Of a DNA stretch of 64,000 nucleotides, positions 17,878 to 26,309 are shown in pieces. How positions within the stretch are numbered: position 1 is the first letter of the stretch; every line of letters begins with the position of its first letter. The stretch covers positions 310,001 to 374,000 of the forward strand of contig OZ252262.1 of the NCBI GenBank assembly GCA_965249965.1, read 5' to 3'. The notes beneath the pieces were generated by a model. The model ran no database searches. It was not told where the DNA came from and saw only the letters and a list, made by a program, of their open reading frames with translations. The position numbers and the translations under genes are program-made. The stretch comes from HXMU1420-13 sp965249965. Its GTDB lineage: Bacteria > Bacteroidota > Rhodothermia > Balneolales > Balneolaceae.

Positions 17878-18191
17878 TCTTGATTTATTAGGTTTTTAAA
17901 AAGAAAGGAAAGTCCGACTAGATGCCCGTTTAAGCAAATTATCGGTGTAAAATGATGTTAGGCGAGAATAGCTATGAGAATTGAGGAGCAACTGGAACTA
18001 GAAAAGAATTAAAGTCAATCAGAACGAAGTGATGAGTCCTCACAACTACGAATTGGCTAATCGTAAATGTGAAGATTCTTCACCGCCCGCGGGCGGTTCT
18101 GAATGACTTACTTAGCAATCACTTCTATCGATCTATGATCTACTCCACTTTGTAATTTCGTTACTGAGTAATTTTGAGACTTTATTCCTCT
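17878..18191. other. 314-base intergenic region with a GC-rich palindrome
   Basis: No gene is visible. It must hold the metalloprotease promoter (minus strand) at its left end. The sharp GC-rich palindrome CCGCCCGCGGGCGG at 18083-18096, within GATTCTTCA...TTCTGAATGAC, contrasts with the A+T-rich surroundings and resembles a dispersed intergenic repeat. Confidence 0.5.
18083..18096. repeat. GC-only palindrome CCGCCCGCGGGCGG
   Basis: A perfect 14-base palindrome of only G and C in an A+T-rich spacer, 95 bases past the stop of the minus-strand hydrolase gene. Probably a repeat-element core or a weak terminator stem. Confidence 0.5.
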
Positions 18192-19067
18192 CTATCTCAA
18201 ATGCTCTCTAAACCAACCAATGGTTTCATCCATTAACTGCTTGAATGGTTTTGGAAAGTCATCCTCCTCGAAAGGATGAGAAATTCCATAAGTATGACCG
18301 GCCTTAGCAATCAATTTTAAAACTTTATCTTTGGCAGCAGAATGAATGTGTAATTGCTCGGCATGGGAGTAGGGTACCGCTTCATCTTCCCGACCATGAA
18401 TAAACAATGAGGGTATTCTTAGTTCTTTAACTCTGTGGAGTGCAATTACTCGTTCTTCATTTTTAATGGCGTCGTCGTATACAACTTTTTCGAGCGGCAT
18501 AACCTGTTTGGTTCGGGAATTTACTACTTCAGTTACCCCATTATTTTCCCAATCAGATTTCATCGAATCGGTCCAAAACTCCAGATAATTTGACACGGCA
18601 CTCCAGGTTACTAAACACTGAATTGCTTCAAATTCTGCGGCGGCTGCAATAGCAACATGCCCACCTCTGGAATGGCCCACAATTCCCATATAATCGGTAT
18701 TTAAATGTGTATGCGAATCTTTAATTTCTCCTTTCTGCAAGGCCTGGATTATAGAATTGATATCGTTTAGGTCTTGTGTGAATGTTTGTCGGGCAAAAAG
18801 ATCTAACCGATCAAATTCACGTCGATTGTCCCCAATTCCATTTAGCGAGAGATTAAACGAAACTACACCAAATCCACTTCTTGCAAGATCTTCGCAGGCA
18901 TCGGGAAAGGCCCCCCAATCTTTAAATCCTTTAAAACCGTGAATAAAAAGAATTACCGGAAATTCACGATTTGTACCACTTATCGGGGAGTACAGATCCC
19001 AACGTATTGGATTGCCTTCTGTAGAATCTATTTTTCCAGTACTAATCGAAATGTTATCAAATTCCAT
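18192..19067 (-). CDS. Alpha/beta hydrolase (dienelactone-hydrolase-like)
   Basis: A 291-residue soluble hydrolase. VILFIHGFKGFKDW provides the oxyanion region, GHSRGGH the nucleophile elbow, and FIHGREDEAVPY plus AGHTYGISHPF the acidic residue and histidine of a triad. It resembles acyl-aminoacyl peptidase or dienelactone-hydrolase-type enzymes; the substrate is unknown. Its start follows the RluB-type gene by a single base, making it the last gene of the run that begins at 23557. There is no signal peptide, so it acts in the cytoplasm. Confidence 0.85.
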   Translation of the reverse strand: MEFDNISISTGKIDSTEGNPIRWDLYSPISGTNREFPVILFIHGFKGFKDWGAFPDACEDLARSGFGVVSFNLSLNGIGDNRREFDRLDLFARQTFTQDLNDINSIIQALQKGEIKDSHTHLNTDYMGIVGHSRGGHVAIAAAAEFEAIQCLVTWSAVSNYLEFWTDSMKSDWENNGVTEVVNSRTKQVMPLEKVVYDDAIKNEERVIALHRVKELRIPSLFIHGREDEAVPYSHAEQLHIHSAAKDKVLKLIAKAGHTYGISHPFEEDDFPKPFKQLMDETIGWFREHLR

Positions 19068-19068
19068 G

Positions 19069-19938
19069 CTATCCTTTTTTAAAGTCTAATGCGTCGAGTT
19101 TCACCAATCTGCGCAAATCATTTATTTCTTTCTGTCTCAAAAATCGCCACCGGCCATTTGCCACACCTTTTAAATTTAGTCCCGCGTACTCCGTGCGCTT
19201 CAATTTGGTTACCTCTGTACCGTGAAACTCTACCATTCGGCGTATCAATCTGTTACGGCCTTCGAACACTGAAATAAGGAAACTATTTTTCACATCTGCA
19301 AATCGTTTCACATTATACCCCACTGCTTTGCCGTCTTCAAGCTCAACCCCTTTCAGAAATTGGCTTAATTCATTATCGGTTAACTCCCTTTCTGTGCTAA
19401 CCTCATAGGTTTTTTTCACTTTATACGATGGATGCATCAATCGATGAGCGAGATCTCCATCGTTTGTTAAAATTAGCAGACCTGTCGTATTTCTATCTAA
19501 TCTGCCCACGGGATACACTCGATACCCAGTGGCATTTTCAATTTCGTCGAGCACGGTATTTCTACCCTTCTCATCGTCAGTAGTGGTTATTGTATTCTTC
19601 GGTTTATGTAACAGCAGATATACAAATGGTTCCAAACTTAGGGTTTGTCCATCCACAATAACTTTATCCCTTTGGCTTACTTTCATGCCAAGTTCAGTTA
19701 CAACTTTGCCATTCACTTCTACTTTTCCGTCAGAAATTAGGGCGTCAGCTTCACGTCTTGAACAAAGCCCTGCGTGAGCTATAAACTTATTGATCCTTAT
19801 TTCTTCGGATACCGAATAATTCTGACTTACCGAATTCTTTGGTTTCGAAGATTTTTTCTTCGAATCAGACTGCTTGTTAAAACTCTCTCTTTGTTTGTTT
19901 GAGCCGGCATTCTTTGATTTCCGTCTTCGTGGTTTCAT
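19069..19938 (-). CDS. RluB/RsuA-family 23S/16S rRNA pseudouridine synthase
   Basis: A 289-residue enzyme. A basic, Lys/Ser-rich N-terminal tail of about 45 residues precedes an S4 RNA-binding domain (RINKFIAHAGLCSRREADAL). The catalytic block GRLDRNTTGLLILTNDGD follows, with Asp as the nucleophile in GRLD. The later motif EGRNRLIRRMVEFHG is typical of the RluB/RluE/RsuA branch. The enzyme converts a specific uridine in rRNA to pseudouridine during ribosome assembly; RluB (position 2605 of 23S rRNA in E. coli) is the closest guess, not proven. It sits downstream of scpB, a common pairing in bacteria. Confidence 0.9.
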   Translation of the reverse strand: MKPRRRKSKNAGSNKQRESFNKQSDSKKKSSKPKNSVSQNYSVSEEIRINKFIAHAGLCSRREADALISDGKVEVNGKVVTELGMKVSQRDKVIVDGQTLSLEPFVYLLLHKPKNTITTTDDEKGRNTVLDEIENATGYRVYPVGRLDRNTTGLLILTNDGDLAHRLMHPSYKVKKTYEVSTERELTDNELSQFLKGVELEDGKAVGYNVKRFADVKNSFLISVFEGRNRLIRRMVEFHGTEVTKLKRTEYAGLNLKGVANGRWRFLRQKEINDLRRLVKLDALDFKKG

Positions 19939-19981
19939 TCGAAGTTTTCCTTAATCTTAAAATTGTAATTCTTGAACTAGA

Positions 19982-20686
19982 TTACTCTTCTTCGTCGTCT
20001 GATTGAGACAGAGTTGATGAGTTGCCGGATGGCTCTTCAGTTTTATTCTCGTAATCCATCATCATTTGACGCTCGAGTAAAAGCTGCCGATGCTCTGCCA
20101 TGTCATCATCTTTCAAAATCTCGTCGATCTCGCGCGGTTTAGGCAGCTCACTTACATCATTCAAACCAAAGTGCCTTAAAAAATGCTTTGTGGTTCGATA
20201 AAGCAATGGTTTACCAGGACTATCTGATCTCCCAAAAACTTCGATGAGCGTTTTTTCCATTAATTGGCGGATGATGTATCCCGAATCTACCCCTCGTATC
20301 TGGTCAACTTCGGGTTTGGTAATTGGTTGGCGGTAGGCTACAATAGCCAGGGTTTCAATTGCTGATTGCGATAGTTTTCTAAATGCATTCTGATGCTGAA
20401 AAACACTCAGCCAGAAATGAAATTTTGGTAAGGTTGCAAATGTAAATCCCCCAGCTAAAGGTTGAATTCGGAAGCTAAGCCCCATCTCATCATAGCGTTC
20501 GTTAAGCTTATCAATAAAGGCTTCTACCGTTTTGCTATCAATTTCTATTTGCTCTTCTTGCTCTACAATAATGGAGCGAATTTTCTCTGATGGAATCGGC
20601 TCGTCACTGGCAAATATCAATGCCTCTATAACCGATGAAAGCCTGCTTCCATCAATAAATTGATAATCATTCAGTTTCTTACTCAC
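19982..20686 (-). CDS. scpB: Segregation and condensation protein B
   Basis: A 234-residue ScpB, the winged-helix dimer that joins ScpA and Smc to form the condensin-like complex for chromosome segregation. The core is well conserved: LSSVIEALIFASDEPI, then LAIVAYRQPITKPEVDQIRGV and LLYRTTKHFLRHFGL. A low-complexity acidic tail of about 45 residues (ending DDEEE) extends beyond the usual length. The start overlaps the aspartoacylase-like gene by 8 bases. ScpA is not in the window. Confidence 0.95.
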   Translation of the reverse strand: MSKKLNDYQFIDGSRLSSVIEALIFASDEPIPSEKIRSIIVEQEEQIEIDSKTVEAFIDKLNERYDEMGLSFRIQPLAGGFTFATLPKFHFWLSVFQHQNAFRKLSQSAIETLAIVAYRQPITKPEVDQIRGVDSGYIIRQLMEKTLIEVFGRSDSPGKPLLYRTTKHFLRHFGLNDVSELPKPREIDEILKDDDMAEHRQLLLERQMMMDYENKTEEPSGNSSTLSQSDDEEE

Positions 20687-21629
20687 TATCCCTCACAATA
20701 AAGAATCCATCCTGGCCTTGTTCTTGATATAAGGGCATTAATATGTAGCCATCATTTTGTGCCTCAATTTTTCCATGGCGATCAGTGGCCAACCAATCCC
20801 CTTTTTCAATAGGATCAAAATTTTTGAATCCGGGATTCATTTTAAATTCATCGCCTTCCTCAATAATATGCTTATAAATAAAATCTAGCTTGTGAGGAAA
20901 GCCATTTACTTTATCCATCAAATAGGCATAATAAACCCCGAATTTTTCCAACTTATCGGCAGGAATTAAACCAGTATCTACCATTAACGTCATTAATCCC
21001 GCAACGGCATTATTCTCAGCCATAACAGTACCATGGGTGCCACTTTCAAAAGCAAACCCTACATGACCTGCATCCTCCACATATTCCATGGATGTACCTA
21101 TCAGGGTATGCTCAATGCCAAAGACGAGCGGAATTTTAAGCTGGCTTAGCAACTCAATGTGACGAATTTCTTTTGGAGTTATAGTAAACATAGCTCCCGT
21201 TCCTGAGAATGTGTGTAGATCGATATAAATCACTTCCTCGTCGGAATACACAATAGGATCAAGAATAGTAAGCAATTCTTTTAACTCAGCTCGTTCAGAA
21301 CTTTTAATTTCATCGAACGAAGTGCGCCGGATTTTATCCAGTAGAGACGTTATCCAAAGACGATTCATGTCTTCATCGATGAATCTCACATTACTTTCAA
21401 GTGCGGCAAGATTTCCTTTTAGTCCAATGAATCTACCTCTTAAAAACTCCTTTAATGGAATTAATTGGTTGATCACTTCTTCAATTGCAGTAACTCCGGT
21501 TGGTTCATTTCCATGAATACCTGCAACTGCAATCACAGTAGGACCGGGTCGATCGCCACGAACATCCCCGATAAAATGTTTTAGAATTCTTTGTGTATGG
21601 TCTTGCTTATCCTGTTGAATAGCTTGCAT
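20679..21629 (-). CDS. Succinylglutamate desuccinylase/aspartoacylase-like (M14) protein
   Basis: A 316-residue zinc carboxypeptidase-fold deacylase. The zinc-binding HGNEPTG and the later DLHTFSG supply His/Glu ligands, and a C-terminal beta-rich domain (PIEKGDWLATDRHGKIEAQ) is also typical. The family removes acyl groups from N-acyl amino acids (AstE, aspartoacylase); the exact substrate is not evident. The start codon overlaps the stop of the GCS2-CBS ligase by one base (TAATG), so the two are translationally coupled and probably belong to one pathway, perhaps making and cleaving an amide or peptide of glutamate. Confidence 0.88.
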   Translation of the reverse strand: MQAIQQDKQDHTQRILKHFIGDVRGDRPGPTVIAVAGIHGNEPTGVTAIEEVINQLIPLKEFLRGRFIGLKGNLAALESNVRFIDEDMNRLWITSLLDKIRRTSFDEIKSSERAELKELLTILDPIVYSDEEVIYIDLHTFSGTGAMFTITPKEIRHIELLSQLKIPLVFGIEHTLIGTSMEYVEDAGHVGFAFESGTHGTVMAENNAVAGLMTLMVDTGLIPADKLEKFGVYYAYLMDKVNGFPHKLDFIYKHIIEEGDEFKMNPGFKNFDPIEKGDWLATDRHGKIEAQNDGYILMPLYQEQGQDGFFIVRDSE

Positions 21630-23557
21630 TAAGATTTTTCCTTTTCTCCCGCCAATGCGTACAATAATCGCCGCGTAATGTCCATAAAATTGTGTTCTGT
21701 AATAATACCAACTAATCGACTATTCTTCACTACCGGTAAACACCCAATTTTATGCTCCAACATTAAATTCATTGCTTCCATGATGGAAGCTTCTGGATGC
21801 ACCGTAATAGGGTTTTTAATCATAAAATCACTCAACTGTACACTATCAACAGTATCATCATTTACCACTTTGGAATATTCCCGCATTACCATGCGCATAG
21901 AAACTAAACCGATAAGGTGTTTTCGATCATCTTCGATTGGTATATATCTGATAGCACGCCAATCCATCAAATTTGATACAAATTCTAGTAAATCGTCTTT
22001 TCTTGCAGTAAATAAATCAGTGGTCATGAATTCCTCTACCAAAAGCTGCGAAGGAATCCATGCCGTTACGTCCTCAAATTTAGCAAGCCCCCACTTATGT
22101 ATTGGTTCACCCTTCTTTTGATTTTTTAACATCGAGGCAGTAACCGTACTAAGGGCTTGTTCGCGATTCCCTTCCTTAATAATGTTGCCATACGATTTTA
22201 CCATCCAATATGCCCCGGTTTTAAGGCTTTCAACACGATCGTGAATCACCGACAAATAGGTGTCAATATCCGAAGTGTTGATCTCAGCTTTTTCCAAACC
22301 ATGTCTAGCAAGTGGTAAAAGCTCACTTAGAATCAGCTCTTTTGCATTCACTTTTCTGCCTTTAGTCCACTCAAAATTCGTATCGAGTCCCATTTTTGAG
22401 GCCGCAAAAAAGTTTAGACGGGCGTCATCAAATTCCAATTCATTAGTAATATCCGCGTATTCGTCTTCAAAGCCGTTGAGCAGTCCCAGCCAAAAGGCAG
22501 TATTGGCCATTTCATCAATAACAGTTGGACCGGATGGCAACACTCTATTTTCGATTCTTAAATGTGGTTTTCCGCCACCTACCCCGTAACAGGCACGATT
22601 CCAGCGATAAACTGTTCCGTTGTGGACTTTCAAGGCCATTAATTCAGGCGGTATGCCTTTTTCCATCATCGCTTCTACATCTTCCTCCACATCCGAACTT
22701 AAAAGAACGCGATATCTGGAAATGTCTTCTTTGTAGATGTCTAGAATCGAATCTTTAATCCATGAATTACCAAAGGTAACACGGGGGCTGCTGTCACGGA
22801 GATGATCGCCCACTCCACGGGTATCTACCGATTGATGAAAAAGTGCTATTCTGGTTTCCGACCATAATCTTTTCCCAAGAAAAACTGGAGAATTTACCGC
22901 TGCCGCCAGTACGGGCGCTGTAATTGCCATCGCAGCATTATATTTCGACACAAACTCATCAGGTTTAATTTGTAAATGCACCTGAAATCCTGTGTTACAA
23001 CCCTCCAGCATTGGGGTATCGAATTTCATTAGAAGCTCGTCCATGCCTTGAATGCGAAGCTCGTATTCTTTACCTCGCAAATTATCGATTGCATCACAAA
23101 GGGCACTGTATCTTGGAATGTCGGTTAAACTCTTCATACTTACATCCGATTTACGGATGGTAGGTAGGATTCCTGTTAACAAGACTTCGGCATCAAATTC
23201 GTCTGCAATATCTCTAACACGCGCTACATCACGTTGAAGATTGTGCTCCATGTGCGAGAGACAATCTCCTTTAAATTCCAACGGGGGATTTAGATTGATC
23301 TCCAGATTAAACTTTGCAAACTCATGGGTAAAATTGGGATCATCCAGTTTTTGCAAAATATCGTGTGCCCCAAAAAATGGTTTTGCATTCCGATCAATCA
23401 AACACAATTCTTGTTCTGCACCAATTCTAATTGGATCCGTTTCAAACCATCCTTCTTCCAACATTCGCTCCAAAGCACGTAAATCCTTCAGAACATTTTT
23501 CATAAACTTCTGAAGTTCTTCGTTCGAATGTGCCAGTTTTACCCTTGTATCACCCAT
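21629..23557 (-). CDS. GCS2-family glutamate-amine ligase fused to a CBS-domain pair
   Basis: A 642-residue protein. The N-terminal ~450 residues match the glutamate-cysteine ligase type 2 (GCS2/YbdK) fold: IGAEQELCLID near residue 47 is the metal/glutamate-binding motif, and NTGFQVHLQI and RIENRVLPSGP follow. The C-terminal ~140 residues carry two CBS motifs (LVEEFMTTDLFTARKDDL; LSDFMIKNPITVHPEASI), which bind adenosyl ligands and sense energy state. The fusion suggests ATP/AMP-controlled ligation of glutamate to an amine or cysteine. It opens a tight run of five minus-strand genes. Substrate is not determinable; glutathione-like thiol synthesis is only one possibility. Confidence 0.85.
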   Translation of the reverse strand: MGDTRVKLAHSNEELQKFMKNVLKDLRALERMLEEGWFETDPIRIGAEQELCLIDRNAKPFFGAHDILQKLDDPNFTHEFAKFNLEINLNPPLEFKGDCLSHMEHNLQRDVARVRDIADEFDAEVLLTGILPTIRKSDVSMKSLTDIPRYSALCDAIDNLRGKEYELRIQGMDELLMKFDTPMLEGCNTGFQVHLQIKPDEFVSKYNAAMAITAPVLAAAVNSPVFLGKRLWSETRIALFHQSVDTRGVGDHLRDSSPRVTFGNSWIKDSILDIYKEDISRYRVLLSSDVEEDVEAMMEKGIPPELMALKVHNGTVYRWNRACYGVGGGKPHLRIENRVLPSGPTVIDEMANTAFWLGLLNGFEDEYADITNELEFDDARLNFFAASKMGLDTNFEWTKGRKVNAKELILSELLPLARHGLEKAEINTSDIDTYLSVIHDRVESLKTGAYWMVKSYGNIIKEGNREQALSTVTASMLKNQKKGEPIHKWGLAKFEDVTAWIPSQLLVEEFMTTDLFTARKDDLLEFVSNLMDWRAIRYIPIEDDRKHLIGLVSMRMVMREYSKVVNDDTVDSVQLSDFMIKNPITVHPEASIMEAMNLMLEHKIGCLPVVKNSRLVGIITEHNFMDITRRLLYALAGEKEKS

Positions 23558-23617
23558 AAGTATGCTTTAATCGATAACACTCGTAAATACTTACTTTCTG
23601 AACCTACTTGCAAGCCA

Positions 23618-26041
23618 TTATCGTTGTGCATCAACATTTATGTTTACACGAACAGCTGACGCCGAGTGTGCATTAGTTTTTTGATATAGTCCCATAATTT
23701 TTTCAAGGGCAGATTCAATAAACTTAGCCCCTCGATTCGTTTCAAGTTTTATGGATATCTCCCAAATATAAACTCCCATCAACCAACTAATTACGCCAGC
23801 TGATGGTCCTAAAAGTTGATGATTAGGGAGCAATTGCTGAATCACATATTCTAAATTTTTGACGGACTGAATCACCTTGTGTTCATCTTTCCCTTTTATT
23901 ACGAATTTGATCAACCTGGAATACGGCGGATAATTCAGTTCTTTGCGAAATTTTTGTTCACTTATTGCAAATTCAGCATGATCATGCTTTTTTGCAAACA
24001 TTATTGCGGGGTTATCAGCCTGACGGGTTTGAATGTAAACTTTCCCTTTTTTCAATCCCCGACCAGAGCGGCCCGCAACCTGGCTAAGCAATTGATATAG
24101 TCGTTCGCTTGAATTAAAAGCCGGAAAAGCCTGCTCCGTATCTGCATCAATTACTCCTACGGTGGTCACATTTGGGAAATCGAGCCCTTTTGCAACAAGC
24201 TGGGTTCCAATCAATATATCAGCTTCTCTATTACCAAATTTCGTCAATATTCTTTCATGTGAACCTTTACGAGAAGTCGAATCTTTATCGAATCTAAGAA
24301 TGCGAGTTTCCGAAAATAATTCTGCAAGCTCATCCTCAATTTTTTGTGTACCTGAACCCTGAATTAATAAATTGGTTGATCCACAGGCTTCACATTCTGT
24401 ATCTGCCTTTCTTGAGTATCCGGAATAATGGCACTTTAAAATATGGTTTCTCTTGTGATAGGTAAGACTAACTGAACTTTCCGGACTTTGCGGGATATTT
24501 CCACAATCCGCGCATTGCATATAATTTGCAAATCCTCGGCGATTATACAGCAGTATAACTTGCTCATTATTTTTCAAAGAGACTTCAATCGAACGATATA
24601 AAGCAACACTCAGAGGACCACGCATTGCTCCCGAATATTGTGTAAGATCAATGATCTCAACTTCTGGTAATTCAGCACCGGCATGGCGCTGAGTAAGCAT
24701 CAGTTCAATTGCTTTTCCCTGATTTACCATCTCCAATGCCTGCAAACTTGGTGTTGCGGAACCCATTACAACTATGGCATTATTAAATTGGGCACGTACT
24801 ATTGCCACTTCTCGAGCATGATATCTAGGCGCCGGATCTATTTGTTTGTAGGAAGCATCGTGTTCTTCATCAATAATTATTACCCCCAGGTTTTTTACAG
24901 GTGCAAATACGGCCGACCTTGGACCTATAACAATTCGCTTTCGACCTGATTCAATTTGGTTCCATTCTGAAAGACGTTCTTTGTTGGTAAGTCTACTATG
25001 CAATACTGCTATTTCATCTCCAAAAATTCTGTAGAACCTTGATACTGTTTGTGGAGTTAGAGCAATTTCGGGGACCAGAACAATTCCACTTTTACCGGCT
25101 TCAATCACCTTTTTAAGTGTATGAATGTACACTTCTGTTTTACCGGATCCAGTAATTCCATAAAGCAAAATATTGGCAAAACAATCTGCATCTAGTTTAT
25201 CTTGAATCTCATTAAACGCATGGTATTGCTCTTCATTTAGCATCTTTAAGGAATCTGGTTCGAATATCAGGTATTCATATTTCCCAGTTACTTCTTTTTT
25301 AGTAACACGAATCCAACCTTCTTTTCTTAGCTTTTGAAAGGTGTAGCCTGTTAAATTGGAGTGCTGCTTAATTTCATCATATTTAATTGGCAGAGTTAGT
25401 GTAGTAAGCTCCTGTAAACTCGTTTGCCATTTATTTAAACTAGACGCCGAAGCAACATAGTCTTCAGCAATTTCTGCTGATTTACCTTCTTCCCATTCAA
25501 TCCATTTTTCAGTTTGTGCTTCTGCTTTCAATAATGGCTTTTGCCAGCGCTCAATTACACCCAGTTTTAATAGTTTTTTTAAGATAGAAGCATACTTGGT
25601 TTTATTCCATCGAGACAATGCTTCCTTTTCTGTAATGAAGTCAGAAGTTTCTATTTCTTCCAACACAAATTTTTCAAGATCCGAAGGTTTAAATGATTCT
25701 GTGTTTGTTCTTAAATACGTCTCGGATATATAATTGAGTCCGGCAGGCAACGCAGCCTGAATAACTTCACCCCAGCTGCAAAAATAGAATTTATGAATCC
25801 ATTCTGTGATTTTTAACAAGTCTGGATGTACAACGGGTTTGTCATCCAATACCTCTTTAATCTCTTTGATATCAAAATCAGGTTTTTGCTGATGAATTTT
25901 TACGACCACACCTATTGCAAAACTTTTTCGGTATGGGGCCCAAACACGTTTGCCCAGAAGATTCGAGGAAAATAATTCCGTTCTAACCTTATAAGTAAAT
26001 GTTTGCCGAACGGCAGTAGGAAAAGCAATTTCTGCAAACAA
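23618..26041 (-). CDS. priA: Primosomal protein N' (PriA helicase) with an altered zinc site
   Basis: An 807-residue replication-restart helicase that reloads DnaB at stalled forks. Visible are the N-terminal DNA-binding start (AEIAFPTAVRQTFTYKV), Walker A YGITGSGKTEVY near residues 294-305, the DEEH box at 391-394 and GSATPS at 428-433. The zinc module normally has eight Cys; here the spacing is kept exactly but C510, C513, C537, C550 and C553 are present while the other three positions are Ser (S519, S522, S540). One zinc site (first and last pair) is intact, the other is lost. The start is TTG at 26041, chosen because homologous PriA proteins begin with this motif. A miniprotein gene lies 59 bases upstream. 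Confidence 0.95.
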   Translation of the reverse strand: MFAEIAFPTAVRQTFTYKVRTELFSSNLLGKRVWAPYRKSFAIGVVVKIHQQKPDFDIKEIKEVLDDKPVVHPDLLKITEWIHKFYFCSWGEVIQAALPAGLNYISETYLRTNTESFKPSDLEKFVLEEIETSDFITEKEALSRWNKTKYASILKKLLKLGVIERWQKPLLKAEAQTEKWIEWEEGKSAEIAEDYVASASSLNKWQTSLQELTTLTLPIKYDEIKQHSNLTGYTFQKLRKEGWIRVTKKEVTGKYEYLIFEPDSLKMLNEEQYHAFNEIQDKLDADCFANILLYGITGSGKTEVYIHTLKKVIEAGKSGIVLVPEIALTPQTVSRFYRIFGDEIAVLHSRLTNKERLSEWNQIESGRKRIVIGPRSAVFAPVKNLGVIIIDEEHDASYKQIDPAPRYHAREVAIVRAQFNNAIVVMGSATPSLQALEMVNQGKAIELMLTQRHAGAELPEVEIIDLTQYSGAMRGPLSVALYRSIEVSLKNNEQVILLYNRRGFANYMQCADCGNIPQSPESSVSLTYHKRNHILKCHYSGYSRKADTECEACGSTNLLIQGSGTQKIEDELAELFSETRILRFDKDSTSRKGSHERILTKFGNREADILIGTQLVAKGLDFPNVTTVGVIDADTEQAFPAFNSSERLYQLLSQVAGRSGRGLKKGKVYIQTRQADNPAIMFAKKHDHAEFAISEQKFRKELNYPPYSRLIKFVIKGKDEHKVIQSVKNLEYVIQQLLPNHQLLGPSAGVISWLMGVYIWEISIKLETNRGAKFIESALEKIMGLYQKTNAHSASAVRVNINVDAQR

Positions 26042-26100
26042 GCTGATCTGCGGATAATTAGTTTTTGCAAAGCATATCCAAATATCCGCCTCAAATCAAC

Positions 26101-26190
26101 CTAAAGAAGTATCAATAAATATAAAATGATAAGAATTATTGGTAGTGTAAAAATAAGGTTCGCCTGCCAATATGTGGATTCATTTCTCAT
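26101..26190 (-). CDS. 29-residue single-helix membrane miniprotein with strong RBS
   Basis: ATG at 26190 opens a 29-codon frame stopping at 26101. A strong Shine-Dalgarno sequence, GGAGG, lies 5 bases upstream of the ATG. The product starts with a polar segment (MRNESTYWQANL) and continues with 17 residues made almost only of I, L, F, Y, T and P, a clear membrane helix ending at the C-terminus. No homologue is recognised; KdpF is of similar size but has a different layout and no kdp genes are near. It lies 59 bases before priA on the same strand and may be co-transcribed. The RBS makes translation likely, but the function is unknown. Confidence 0.55.
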   Translation of the reverse strand: MRNESTYWQANLIFTLPIILIILYLLILL

Positions 26191-26273
26191 AATAACCTCC
26201 ATCTTTTATTCTTAAAACCTTTCATACTACACTGTCTACAAAGAGTGTACCAATTTGTTTCTCTTTAATGCAC

Positions 26274-26287
26274 CACATGATCATGTG
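26274..26287. repeat. Palindrome CACATGATCATGTG
   Basis: A perfect 14-base palindrome 23 bases past the stop of the YifB-like gene and upstream of the miniprotein gene. It could be a regulator-binding site for the miniprotein/priA promoter or a short stem; no T-run follows. Confidence 0.4.
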
Positions 26288-26309
26288 AATAGTATATTTC
26301 TTAAAACTA

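Noticed and set aside
25912..26094. 60-residue minus-strand frame starting with ATG upstream of priA
   Set aside because: It overlaps priA in another frame, and the PriA N-terminus in the main frame matches the family, so this is a shadow frame.
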